A stretch of 64,000 bases of DNA, from the NCBI RefSeq assembly GCF_024295805.1, contig NZ_JANCLX010000029.1:1-64000 (forward strand). The letters run 5' to 3'. The notes below the pieces were generated by a model. That model worked only from the letters and a program-made list of their open reading frames with translations. It did no database searches and was not told the DNA's origin. The translations under genes were made by a program, and so were the position numbers. The DNA is from Streptomyces cucumeris (GTDB lineage: Bacteria; Actinomycetota; Actinomycetes; Streptomycetales; Streptomycetaceae). Below, piece after piece: positions 45,732 through 54,421 of the stretch (the first letter of the stretch is position 1; each line of letters opens with the position of its first letter).

Positions 45732-46430
45732 ATGGCGAACTTCGTGCTGGTCGCGGGTGCGCGGCTCGGATCGTGGGCGTGGGACGACGTGGTGCCGTAT
45801 CTGGGTGCGGCCGGCCATGGCGTCCACCCGCTGACGCTGTCGGGTCTCGCCGAGAAGCGAGGTGTGCCGGCCGGACAGCGGACCCACGTCCAGGACATCG
45901 TCGACGAGGTTGAGCGCCAGGACCTGCGTGACGTCGTCCTGGTGGGTCACAGCTACTCAGGCATCCCGAGCGGTCAGGCCGCCGGACGGATCGGCGACCC
46001 GCTGGCCCGTATGGTCTTCCTCGACGCCAGTGTTCCGACCGACGGTGAGCCATTTGTCTCCGCCTGGCCGGATGGCGGGGCGATGGTGCGGGCATCGATC
46101 GCCGAGAACGGAGGATTCTGGCCGGTCGCCCCCGTGGCCCACTTCGAGGGCCACGGTCTCACCGATGAGCAGATCGCACGGATCGTGGCCGGTTCGACGC
46201 CGCACCCGGGCGCCACGCTGACCGAACCCGCCGTCCTGGGAGTGCCGCTCGGGGGTCTCCCGTCCACGTACATCAAGTGCACGCTCGGCGACCCCGAACC
46301 GAGCGACGACGTTGCCGAGCTGCTGACCAGCGAGCACTGGCGGTTGATCGAGATGAACACCGGCCACTGGCCGATGTTCTCCCGGCCACGCGAACTGGCG
46401 CGGATTCTCCTCGACATAGCCGGCGCGTGA
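45732..46430 (+). CDS. Alpha/beta hydrolase (esterase-like)
   Basis: A 232-residue cytoplasmic hydrolase of the small EstC/salicylate-esterase type. NFVLVAGARLGSWAWDDVVP is the N-terminal strand with the oxyanion region, GHSYSG is the nucleophile elbow (Ser) and NTGHWPMFSRP carries the catalytic His. ATG 45732 is chosen because the conserved fold begins there, although the ribosome site is weak. Divergent from the GH35 gene across 220 bp. Substrate unknown. Confidence 0.85.
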   Translation: MANFVLVAGARLGSWAWDDVVPYLGAAGHGVHPLTLSGLAEKRGVPAGQRTHVQDIVDEVERQDLRDVVLVGHSYSGIPSGQAAGRIGDPLARMVFLDASVPTDGEPFVSAWPDGGAMVRASIAENGGFWPVAPVAHFEGHGLTDEQIARIVAGSTPHPGATLTEPAVLGVPLGGLPSTYIKCTLGDPEPSDDVAELLTSEHWRLIEMNTGHWPMFSRPRELARILLDIAGA

Positions 46431-46540
46431 CCGTAGTTCCGTGTGTGCGAACTCCTTGCCAGGGGTGCACCAACTGCGCTGATGCAAGGACTCGTTGACG
46501 GCTGCGCGGAGGACGGTCGTCTCGTAGCGGACCGGAGTCG

Positions 46541-47605
46541 TCAGGTCGCCAGTACACGCTTGATCTCTGCGAGCTCCTCCTCTGCCAACGGCCCGAAATG
46601 CAACGCTCCGGCATTCTCCTCCGCCTGCGTGACCGACCGGAAGCCGGGGATGGGTACCGTCCGCGGGCTGCGCGCCCACAGCCAGGCCAGAGCGCCCTGG
46701 GCGAGAGTGCGCCCGCGGCTCGTGAGGACGGACCGTACCGCCTCGACGCGTACCAGCCACTGCGGATCGGCCCCACGACCCGCCGCGAAACCTGGCAGCC
46801 AGGCGGGCGGTGCGCTACGGATGTCACCGGAGGCGTGCGAGCTCCCCGGTGTGTACTTTCCGGTCAGCAACCCCATCGCGAGCGGGCTGCGGTTGATGCT
46901 CGCGAGGTCGGACTCCTCGCAGAAGGCGAGCATTTCCGGCGCGTCCTGGAGGATGTTGCAGCGGTGCTGCACGGCCGCGCAGTGCGGACCCGCAGCGAAG
47001 ACGGCCGCGCGCTTCGGGTCGTCGGTGCTCCATGCGTACGCGCGGATCAGCCCTTCCCGTACGAGATCCTCGCAGGCGGTCCTCAGGAGGGCGGCTCGTT
47101 CGGGATCCGCGTCCGACAGATGCAACTGGTACAGGTCCACGTAATCGGTGCCGAGTCTGGCGAGCGACGCCGTCAGCGCACGTCGTACGTACGCCGGTGA
47201 ATCGTCGCCGCCCGTCATGACCTTGCGCTCCTCGTCGAAGAGGTTGCCCCACTTGGTGGCCACGACGACATCCGCCCTGCGCCCGCCGAGGGCCCTTCCC
47301 AGTACGCGCTCGCTGTGCCCGGTCCCGTAGACGTCGGCGGTGTCGAAGAAGGTCACGCCGAGATCCAGGGCACGGCGCACTGCGCGCACGGACTCCTCAT
47401 CATCGACTTTGCCCCAGCCGAGCGGGTTCCCGTCGGGCCCCTGCCATGGTCCGCCGATGGCCCAGCAGCCGAAGCCAAGAGCACTCACCTCGATTCCGCT
47501 TCGGCCGAGGGTTCTTGTGTAGGGCGCGTGCGCACCGGTGGACGTCGTCTCGCTATTCGTCTCCACCCCTGTGGAGGCTAGGAGTTGGAGTGCATGCGAA
47601 GGCAA
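46541..47605 (-). CDS. Aldo/keto reductase
   Basis: A 354-residue (or 341 from GTG 47566) AKR with LGFGCWAIGGPW, Asp/Tyr in FFDTADVYG, Lys in VVATKWG and His in LYQLHLSD. It resembles general oxidoreductases of the Tas/YajO type. The start is uncertain because neither TTG 47605 nor GTG 47566 has a good ribosome site. No pathway context is visible; it converges with the esterase gene. Confidence 0.82.
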   Translation of the reverse strand: MPSHALQLLASTGVETNSETTSTGAHAPYTRTLGRSGIEVSALGFGCWAIGGPWQGPDGNPLGWGKVDDEESVRAVRRALDLGVTFFDTADVYGTGHSERVLGRALGGRRADVVVATKWGNLFDEERKVMTGGDDSPAYVRRALTASLARLGTDYVDLYQLHLSDADPERAALLRTACEDLVREGLIRAYAWSTDDPKRAAVFAAGPHCAAVQHRCNILQDAPEMLAFCEESDLASINRSPLAMGLLTGKYTPGSSHASGDIRSAPPAWLPGFAAGRGADPQWLVRVEAVRSVLTSRGRTLAQGALAWLWARSPRTVPIPGFRSVTQAEENAGALHFGPLAEEELAEIKRVLAT

Positions 47606-47743
47606 CCCTCAGGCCCGGTAAGCCGCCAGAGCCGAGGCCGAGGAGCGCGGTGATTCGCGCCCAGGCTGTGGGCGCCGGGTGGGGGAGTGACCGGAGGGCG
47701 TGGGACACCGTCGGAGTCCCGGCCGGCCGCGTCCCTCGGTGTG

Positions 47744-48796
47744 CTACGAGGCGTCGGCGGGACGCGCTGGTCCGAGGCCGGGCTCCGCTTCGGGCCCCTG
47801 TGTGTCGTGCGGGCGGGACAGGGGGCTCTCGTTGCGCACAAGCCATTCGCGGTACGCGCCGCTGGCCCACGCGATCTCGGAATAGGCGTCGTCCAGGTCG
47901 TCGAAGAGCGCGCCGATGTCCAGTGACCCGGTGGCTCCGGGCGTGGCGTCGTGGCGTCCGGACGTCGGCTCCTTCGGCCAAACCAGCAGAAGGCGGACCG
48001 CCAGCGGGTCCCTGTGCAGCGGACGGATGGCCACGCCCTGGCGTGGCCGCTCGGTGGGCTGGCAGTGGGTGACGACCTCCCCCGAGGCGACCAGTTCCAT
48101 GGCGTTCGCGTAGTCGCCGTACACCACGCGTGGATTCAGCCCGAGGGCGGAGAAGGCGCGTTGGAGTCCCGCACCTCCACTGTCCATGGCCGGATCGATC
48201 ATCCACTGGGCCGCGGCGAGGTCCGCGAGGTCCACCTCCGGACGACCGGCGAGGGGGTGGCTGTCCGCGAGGGCGACGAACTGTGGTTCGCGGGTGACGA
48301 GCACGCGGCGGTCCAGCCCGGTGGGGATGTTCAGTGGAACTCCCTCGGCCTCGTGCACGAATGCGGCGTCGAGTTGGCCTCCCGCGACCATCTTCAGCAG
48401 GGTGTTGGCCGACAGGTCGATGTGAATGCCGGGTTCGGCCTCGGGGTAACGCTTGCGGAGCCTGCGCAGCCAGCCCGCCACGGCCCGGTTGCCGGTGCTG
48501 CCGACGCGCGGCCAGGCACTGGCCTTCTGGTCGGCCTCCCGCTGCACCTGGGAGATCAGGGCGCTCATCTCGGCGACGATCGGTCGGGCCCGGCTGAGCA
48601 GGCACTGTCCGAGCGGAGTCGGGCGGCTGCCGGTGACCTCGCGGGAGAACAGCCGACCGCCGAGGGTCTTCTCGATGCGCAGAAGCTGGGTCGTCAACGA
48701 GGGCTGCGTCATGCCCAGTTCGCGCGCGGCTTTGCGCAGACTCCCGTTGTCGGCTATGGCGCAGAGTGCGCGCAAATGCTTTACCTCGAGGTTCAC
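47744..48796 (-). CDS. snpR: LysR-family activator of the snapalysin gene
   Basis: A 350-residue LysR regulator, divergent from the snapalysin gene, the arrangement known in streptomycetes (snpR/mprR with snpA/mprA). The N-terminal HTH (NGSLRKAARELGMTQPSLTT) is followed by a substrate-binding domain with unusually long C-terminal sequence. GTG 48796 is the start. By analogy it activates transcription of snpA and represses itself. ACTA-N8-TAGT at 48809-48824 is a possible binding half. Confidence 0.85.
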   Translation of the reverse strand: MNLEVKHLRALCAIADNGSLRKAARELGMTQPSLTTQLLRIEKTLGGRLFSREVTGSRPTPLGQCLLSRARPIVAEMSALISQVQREADQKASAWPRVGSTGNRAVAGWLRRLRKRYPEAEPGIHIDLSANTLLKMVAGGQLDAAFVHEAEGVPLNIPTGLDRRVLVTREPQFVALADSHPLAGRPEVDLADLAAAQWMIDPAMDSGGAGLQRAFSALGLNPRVVYGDYANAMELVASGEVVTHCQPTERPRQGVAIRPLHRDPLAVRLLLVWPKEPTSGRHDATPGATGSLDIGALFDDLDDAYSEIAWASGAYREWLVRNESPLSRPHDTQGPEAEPGLGPARPADAS

Positions 48797-49081
48797 GCGG
48801 TGAGCATAACTATTACGTCGTAGTCACACCAGTCACAATTCCCACACCAAACCCTCACACAGAGAGGCGAGTTGTGGTCTCATCACGGTGGATGGGCCGT
48901 CAGGGGGCGGGTAAAAAGACAATATGCCGAGAGGGGTATTTAACGGATCTATCACCAATTGACATCTTTGCGCCGTGGTGAGGTGCCTCAAGACTCTGGA
49001 GCGCCAGGAGCCCAACTCATAGCTCCGGCCACCGGTTTCCCTCTGGTCACCGGTGCTCCAGATCCACGAGGAGTCCCCCAC
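48797..49081. promoter_or_regulatory. snpR-snpA divergent control region
   Basis: A 285-bp region with the imperfect repeat ACTA-TTACGTCG-TAGT (48809-48824) near the LysR start and a TGAGG-TG-CCTCA hairpin (48979-48990) in the snpA leader. A TTGACA at 48959-48964 has no matching -10 at normal spacing. Confidence 0.45.
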
Positions 49082-49744
49082 ATGAAACTCCCCAAGGTGG
49101 CGCTGACCGCCACCCTCGGCCTCGGCCTGGCTGCGGCCGGCATGTCCATCGCATCGGCGTCGGCGTCCACCGATGTCCCCAGTGGCGCGGCCGACCGCGG
49201 CTACCTCGCGGCCTACACCCCGGGCGACGGTGACAAGCTGGACGCTGACAGCTTCAGGGAGGCGGTGCTGAAGTCGGCGCTGGCCAAGAAGGCCAAGTCG
49301 AACGACCTGTCGTCGACCGTCACCATCACCTACGACGCGAGCCGCGCCGGCAGCTTCCGCTCGCAGATCAAGCGCAGCGCCAGCATATGGAACGCGGCGG
49401 TGCACAACGTGAAGCTGAAGGAGGGCAAGAACGCCGACCTCACCTACGAGGAGGGTGACGACCCCCAAGGCTCGCACGCCAACCCCCAGGGCGGTGGACG
49501 CGGCGATGTCTTCATCGACCACAAGCAGTCCAGGCAGTACGACTCCGTCCGGATCGTCGCTCATGAGACCGGCCACATTCTCGGTCTGCCGGACCACTAC
49601 GAGGGGCCGTGCAGCGAGCTGATGTCCGGCGGCGGCCCCGGCCCGTCCTGCCACAACGCCAAGCCCAACCGGACCGAGGCCCGGCAGGTGGACCAGAACT
49701 TCGCCGACGCCTGGGGCGACTACAAGCGGGGCTTGGCCCGATAG
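49082..49744 (+). CDS. snpA: Snapalysin, secreted small neutral zinc protease (M7)
   Basis: A secreted metalloprotease of 220 residues as the precursor. ATG 49082 has GAGGAG 8 bases upstream. A signal peptide (ALTATLGLGLAAAGMSIASA) is followed by a propeptide and an M7 catalytic domain of about 135 residues with the zinc motif VAHETGHILGLPDHY (HExxHxxGxxD, the snapalysin signature) and paired Cys near CSELMSGG and SCHNAKPN. Divergent from the LysR activator. This is one of the most characteristic streptomycete exoproteases. Confidence 0.95.
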   Translation: MKLPKVALTATLGLGLAAAGMSIASASASTDVPSGAADRGYLAAYTPGDGDKLDADSFREAVLKSALAKKAKSNDLSSTVTITYDASRAGSFRSQIKRSASIWNAAVHNVKLKEGKNADLTYEEGDDPQGSHANPQGGGRGDVFIDHKQSRQYDSVRIVAHETGHILGLPDHYEGPCSELMSGGGPGPSCHNAKPNRTEARQVDQNFADAWGDYKRGLAR

Positions 49745-49834
49745 AACGGGTGAACCGCGGAGCCCGGCGGGCGCGAGGCGCCCTTCCCCTAGACGCCTGA
49801 TCCCGCCCGGCCACTCCCCGCGGTCACCCGTAGT

Positions 49835-49864
49835 CCGCCCCCGGCGCCTCATCGCCGGGGGCGG
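49835..49864. terminator. Bidirectional terminator between snpA and glycoside hydrolase 2
   Basis: CCGCCCCCGGCG and CGCCGGGGGCGG form a perfect 12-bp stem with loop CCTCAT between the two convergent genes. Confidence 0.82.
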
Positions 49865-49912
49865 GCGCGTTCGCCCACCAGGTCATCGGTGACGACTCAT
49901 CGGTGCCGTCGC

Positions 49913-51406
49913 TCAGTCCGCGGTCCAGAACTCGATGGACAGCGGGGGCAGGGCCAGGGTGAGCTTCGGACCGGTCTTGGTGCCGACGCTCTTGTTGTGG
50001 GTCGACGGACCGTACCGGTGGCCGTGGAACTTGCCCTTGGTCTGGGTGTCCACGGTGTAGGTGAACGTGTCCTTCTCGGACCGGTTGGTGACCACGAGGG
50101 CCGGCTTCCCCCCAGGGGTGCGCCAGGCCATGATCCGGTGCTCGGTGTACGGCTTGCCGTTGGTGTGCCGGGGCTCGTCGACGTGGTAGCGGACGGAGTT
50201 CCACGGCATGTACCGCAGGAATCCGGCGACCGCGTTCCAGTTCCGGGGGTTGTAGTCCCAGTGGCGCTCCTTGATGTGCCGGAAACGCTCGGGGTTCTTG
50301 ACGTTCGGCGGCCTCCAGAAGCCGAGTGAGTAGCCGTCCGACTCGGAGTTGGTGGTGGGCTTGAGGGCGTGCAGCCAGAACCAGGTGGGTGAGTTGTGGA
50401 AGGTCATCCAGTTCATGATCGACTGCGCGGTGTTGATCGTCCGCCAGTCCGTGGTTCCCCCGTGCAGGTACTCGAACTCGTTGCAGAACACGTGCTTGCC
50501 GGATCGTCCGGAGCTGAAGTCCTCGGTGATCTGCCGGTCGCTGTTGTGGTGCCCGTTGCCCAGCCGGTGATAGGTCCAGGCGTCCACGCAGCCGAGTGCG
50601 TCCGCGTCTGCCTTGACCGCCTTGCCGATCTCGCCGCTCCAGCCATCCTGGCTGTCCACATGGACGAGTGCGTCCGGATACTTCTTCCGGATCTTGGGAG
50701 CGACCGCCTTGAAGGTCTTCAGATACTGCTCGGGCGTGTACTGGCAGGAGGAGTACCCGGTCTTGAACCGAGGCTCGTTCTGCAGACCCCACATGGAGAT
50801 CGGCACACCCCGGTCGCTGAGATACTTCAGATCGCCGACCATGGCGTCGCCCAGGGCGTCGAGGGCGTCGGGGGAGAACGAGGCGAGCCGCCCCCCGATG
50901 TAGGACTTGTTGTTCTTCCAGCCGGGTGCGGGAGACCAGTACTCCGCCGCCACGCCCTCCACACCGGATTTCTTGAGCATGTCCGCCAGCAGCGCGGTCT
51001 GACCCTTGTAGCGGTCGACCATGTGCTTCTTCGTGGAGTCCAGGCCCCGGTGGTACAGCCCCATGGCCAGGCGGCAGTACCGGAAACCACGGTCGGTGCC
51101 GCCCTTGAGGATCTGCTGGTAGAAGCGTTCGCGCTCACTGCCCGTCAGGTCGTACGGGACCCCGCTGACCACATCAGGCATGCCGTTGTTGCCGGAGCCG
51201 ATGGAGTCCGACTGGATCTCGAAGCCCAGTCCCCAGATGGTCTGCTTGCGGTCCTTGTCGAAACGGACGGTGTAGCTGCCCGAGTCGATGTCCGGTGCGC
51301 CGCTGGCGCTGGCCTGGTCGAGTACCGGCCACAGCGCGGCTCCGGCGACGGCGGCGCCGGAGCCGCGCAGCAGGGTTCTGCGTGACAGGGGGTGGTGGGA
51401 CGGCAT
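49913..51406 (-). CDS. Tat-secreted glycoside hydrolase (clan GH-A, GH30-like), paralogue 2
   Basis: 497 residues, the same length as the paralogue at 39077-40570, with long identical blocks (GFRYCRLAMGLYHRGLD; TINTAQSIMNWMTF; YTEHRIMAWRTP). Twin-arginine signal SRRTLLRGSGAAVAGAALWP, acid/base Glu in MWGLQNEPRFK, nucleophile Glu in VFCNEFEYLHGG. ATG 51406 follows AGGAG. Differences cluster in loops around the barrel (for example TYHRLGNGHHNSD against TFHRVGTSSKEQ), so specificity may have diverged. It is oriented opposite to paralogue 1 and preceded by the same 20-bp element. Confidence 0.82.
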   Translation of the reverse strand: MPSHHPLSRRTLLRGSGAAVAGAALWPVLDQASASGAPDIDSGSYTVRFDKDRKQTIWGLGFEIQSDSIGSGNNGMPDVVSGVPYDLTGSERERFYQQILKGGTDRGFRYCRLAMGLYHRGLDSTKKHMVDRYKGQTALLADMLKKSGVEGVAAEYWSPAPGWKNNKSYIGGRLASFSPDALDALGDAMVGDLKYLSDRGVPISMWGLQNEPRFKTGYSSCQYTPEQYLKTFKAVAPKIRKKYPDALVHVDSQDGWSGEIGKAVKADADALGCVDAWTYHRLGNGHHNSDRQITEDFSSGRSGKHVFCNEFEYLHGGTTDWRTINTAQSIMNWMTFHNSPTWFWLHALKPTTNSESDGYSLGFWRPPNVKNPERFRHIKERHWDYNPRNWNAVAGFLRYMPWNSVRYHVDEPRHTNGKPYTEHRIMAWRTPGGKPALVVTNRSEKDTFTYTVDTQTKGKFHGHRYGPSTHNKSVGTKTGPKLTLALPPLSIEFWTAD

Positions 51407-51927
51407 GGTCTCGCTCCTCGTGCGGTGGGGGCGCGGGCGGAGTCGGCGGCTGCCGAGCGTGACCGCTCCGTCGTATGGCCGGATGGCGGTCTGCTGGCTG
51501 AAACCCGATGGCCCGTTCGAAGTTGAGGGCAAACGTATGCGATATACGAAGCAATCGCCAGGGGTGTGACCGGTGGATTTCCAGAATGTTTCAGACGCTG
51601 TGGCGGCGAAGGGGCCCTGGTTCAGGGGGCGTTGGGGGAGGCAGTGCCGATGGCGCTCGTTGAGCTGGACCCGTCGCTCACAACGGGCGCTTCGTCCGTG
51701 CCAACGGTGAAGAGGTGCGGACTTCGCTCATCGCCACCGCCCTGCCGGGGGGCAGATGCCGAACGCTACGGAGAGCGGCCGGGTGCGGTTGAGGGCTCTT
51801 CGCGGAAGTGGTGGGCTTGGCGGCCGGTGTCCAGCACGAGGACGCCGGGTGGCGGGACGCGGTGAGCCGCACGATCGCACGCGATATTCCCGGCGACGTG
51901 GACGGTCATCCGGGATACTGGTCGCCC
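51407..51927. other. Intergenic region holding the shared element
   Basis: A 521-bp gap between divergent genes. Apart from the 20-bp element I see no gene. An open frame at 51566-51865 has no recognisable features and a poor start. Confidence 0.5.
51532..51551 (-). promoter_or_regulatory. Shared 20-bp element, copy 2 (upstream of second glycoside hydrolase)
   Basis: On the minus strand CTTCGTATATCGCATACGTT differs from copy 1 (38978-38997) at one base and keeps the palindrome CGTAT-N5-ATACG. It lies 126 bases before the start of paralogue 2. Confidence 0.7.
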
Positions 51928-52673
51928 ATGGATGAGGTCCAGGTCGTCGTCGCCCATTCCGAGCGCGCGACCTTGCGCGTCGGCGACGTGTTCTTGAAGG
52001 TGGACGCCGATCAGGCGCGCATCGATGTCGAGGTCGAGGCGATGGCCCTGGCCCCGGTCCCGACCCCGAAGATCCTGTGGCGCAAGCCGCCCGTGCTCGC
52101 GATCGCCGCGGTCCCGGGGAAAGCGCTCGGCCGCCTAGGCGAGCCGTCGGCCGCGTCCCGGCGGCGTGGGCCGCGGCGGGTGCCGCCGTCCGGAAGTTGC
52201 ACGACGCGCCGTTGCCGCCCTGGCCCGGCCGGGGCGGCCGGGGACTCGACGAGTTGGCGGCGGATCTCGACGGCGAGTGCGAGTGGCTCGTGACGAACGG
52301 CGTCCTGCCCGCCGACCTGGTCACCCGCAACCGCCACATCGCCGAGGCCGCGCTCCGGCCGTGGACTCCGGTGTTCACGCACGGGGACCTGCAGATCGCT
52401 CACGTGTTCGTCGACGGCGACGAGATCACGGGCATCATCGACTGGTCCGAGGCGGGCCAGGGTGATGCCCTGTTCGACCTTGCGACCTTGACGCTCGGAC
52501 ATGAGGAATACCTGGGTGACGTCGCCGCCGGCTACGGCGCCGACGTCGACCTCGACGTGATCCGTGCGTGGTCGTCCTTGCAGAGCCTGATGGGGGTTCG
52601 CTGGCTGGTCGAGCATGGCTTCGACCCGACCGCGCCGGGCTGTGAAGTTGATGTGCTGAGATCCCGGATGTGA
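51928..52673 (+). pseudogene. Aminoglycoside phosphotransferase-family gene, frameshifted
   Basis: Two adjacent frames together encode an APH-type kinase. The first (from ATG 51928) gives VVVAHSERATLRVGDVFLKV and PVLAIAAVPGKALGRLGEPS. From about 52157 the homology continues one base back in PAAWAAAGAAVRKLHDAPLP, FTHGDLQIAHVFVDGDEITG and IIDWSEAGQGDALFDLATLT, which include the catalytic HGDL and the metal-binding IIDWSEA. A single missing base near TCCCGG (52156-52161) explains the break. It is a real pseudogene or a sequencing error; the conserved motifs on both sides favour a recent event. Confidence 0.82.
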
Positions 52674-53005
52674 CGCTGCGCGGGCCGACGGCCGTGAGTG
52701 CGTTCTGGCGCATCGAGCAGGTCCTCGTTCCCGCAGGTTCGCCCCCTTCGAGTCAGCTCCAAAAGAGAACTGTCGCATCGTCGTGCAAGGGCTCTCCGGG
52801 TGTACGGAGTTGGCTCAGGAGGCCATGGAAAAAGGGGACGTGGCCGAGCTGAATGCTCGCGTTCAGCTGGTTCCTCCAGCTCTCCCGGGAGCCTGGTCGA
52901 GGCCCCGCGGCAGAGTGCCTCCGGTATTGATCGGTACATCCAGGCTCATGACGATGGATGGAACGGTGAATTCGCAGTTCATCCCGGATGGTTACGCACG
53001 CATGG

Positions 53006-53023
53006 TGTGCAGCTAGGTGCACA
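53006..53023. promoter_or_regulatory. Inverted repeat upstream of the biosynthetic operon
   Basis: TGTGCA and TGCACA are perfect inverted copies with a 6-base spacer, about 210 bases before the DAHP synthase start. A possible operator. Confidence 0.4.
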
Positions 53024-53096
53024 ACAGCTTGCTGCACGCCCCACAGGTGGCGGTCCGGATCTCTCCTTGGGCACAGTGTTTCACGTGCTTGCCGAA

Positions 53097-53137
53097 CGGT
53101 TGAATGCGGCGTCTCCACCGCTGCATCTGCTCAACCG
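53097..53137 (+). promoter_or_regulatory. Long leader hairpin before DAHP synthase
   Basis: CGGTTGA (53097-53103) pairs with TCAACCG (53131-53137) and ATGCGG pairs with CCGC/GCAT inside, with a small bulge. No T run follows, so it could be a terminator of upstream transcription or a structured leader of the operon. Confidence 0.4.
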
Positions 53138-53233
53138 AGCCTGATGAGGGATGGATAGTCAGAAGTTCAGAGGTCCGCCTGACTGATTCGTTGTCGACGC
53201 GCCGGAATTGCGCTGCCAAGAACGAATTGAGGA

Positions 53234-54358
53234 ATGATGCAGAGTCTTGACACGCTGATTGAAGAAAGCCCTGATTCCACCGCCGAACGATTTCCACTGG
53301 ACGCCATCGGTGGGCGGTACCGTACGCACTTCGCAAGCACCCCCGCCGAGCTCTTGAGGGAGCTGCCGCTCACCGAGGCCGCGGCCCGTTCTGTGAGTGC
53401 CGGCCGCCGGATGACCCGCCGGGTGCTGAACGGCGACGACGACCGTCTGCTCGTCGTGGTCGGCCCGTGCTCGATCCATGACGTGAACGCCGGACTGGCC
53501 TACGCCGAATTGCTGGGTGAGCTGGCCGCCAAGCTGGCTGACGACCTGGCCGTCGTCATGCGGGTCTATGTGGAGAAGCCCCGCACCACGGTCGGTTGGA
53601 CCGGGCTGCTCACCGATCCGATGCTGGACGGCAGTCTGGACCTCGACCGAGGACTCCGTACATCACGGACTCTCATGCTGGCGATCGCCGACCTGGGCTT
53701 ACCGATCGCAACGGAGTGGCTGAGCCCTTCGGCTCCCGCGTACCTGGCCGACCTGATCTCCTGGGGAGCCATCGGAGCACGGACGGTGGAGAGCCAGGTT
53801 CACCGGCAGTTGGCGAGCGGGCTGCCCATGCCGGTGGGCATGAAGAACGGTAGCGCCGGTTCCGTGGGGGTCGCTGTCGATGCCATCCGGTCCGCCGCCA
53901 CGGCCCACGCCTACCTCGGCCTGGGCCCGGAAGGCCGGGCGGCAACGCTGCGGACCAGCGGGAACCCTGATTGCCACGTCGTCCTCCGGGGCGCGTCAGG
54001 CAGCCCCAACTACCGCGCGGAAAATGTGCGCGAGACGGTGGGACTGCTGTCAGCGGTCGGGCTGACGACCGGCGTGGTGATCGACGCCAGTCACGGGAAC
54101 AGCGGCAAGGATCACGAGCAACAGGCCGTGGTGGCCCGGGAGATCGGAACGCAGATCACGGCGGGCAATACCGATATCCGCGGCGTGATGCTGGAGGGCT
54201 TCCTGGCGCCCGGGCGTCAGGACCTCGGTGTCGGCGAGCCCGAGTTCGGCCAGAGCATCACCGACGCCTGTATGGGATGGGACGCCACCGTGGATGTGCT
54301 CCAGGACCTCGCGGCAGCGACCCGTCAGCGCCGGGCCTCACGAGCAGCAGAGCGTTGA
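53234..54358 (+). CDS. Class I 3-deoxy-7-phosphoheptulonate (DAHP) synthase
   Basis: It condenses phosphoenolpyruvate with erythrose 4-phosphate, the first step of the shikimate pathway. The 374-residue class I (AroF/G/H-type) enzyme has VVGPCSIHD, EKPRTTVGWTGL, ATEWLSP, IGARTVESQVHR, GMKNGSAGSVGVAVDA and DASHGNSGKDHEQQ. Streptomycetes normally use a class II DAHP synthase for primary metabolism, so this copy at the head of the operon probably boosts aromatic precursor supply for the product. The ribosome site (GAGGA) is very close to the double ATG, so ATG 53237 is the likelier of the two. Confidence 0.92.
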   Translation: MMQSLDTLIEESPDSTAERFPLDAIGGRYRTHFASTPAELLRELPLTEAAARSVSAGRRMTRRVLNGDDDRLLVVVGPCSIHDVNAGLAYAELLGELAAKLADDLAVVMRVYVEKPRTTVGWTGLLTDPMLDGSLDLDRGLRTSRTLMLAIADLGLPIATEWLSPSAPAYLADLISWGAIGARTVESQVHRQLASGLPMPVGMKNGSAGSVGVAVDAIRSAATAHAYLGLGPEGRAATLRTSGNPDCHVVLRGASGSPNYRAENVRETVGLLSAVGLTTGVVIDASHGNSGKDHEQQAVVAREIGTQITAGNTDIRGVMLEGFLAPGRQDLGVGEPEFGQSITDACMGWDATVDVLQDLAAATRQRRASRAAER

Positions 54359-54421
54359 CCGCCCTGTCCGCCGTATCCCCCGCACACCACGTGACTGGCC
54401 GGAAGGAGCAGGAGAGCGAGC

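Larger units (their letters stand above)
52674..53233. other. Upstream region of the biosynthetic operon
   Basis: 560 bp without a credible gene. It contains the inverted repeat TGTGCA-N6-TGCACA (53006-53023) and a long hairpin (53097-53137), listed separately. The operon promoter should be here but no clear -35/-10 pair is seen. Confidence 0.45.

Noticed and set aside
48959..48964. TTGACA as a snpA -35 box
   Set aside because: No acceptable -10 hexamer at 16-19 bases downstream.
51566..51865. Possible small gene in the gap before the phosphotransferase
   Set aside because: No family resemblance and no credible start site.
52698..53144. Possible small gene before the DAHP synthase
   Set aside because: No ribosome site, no motif and composition unlike neighbours; more likely non-coding upstream DNA.
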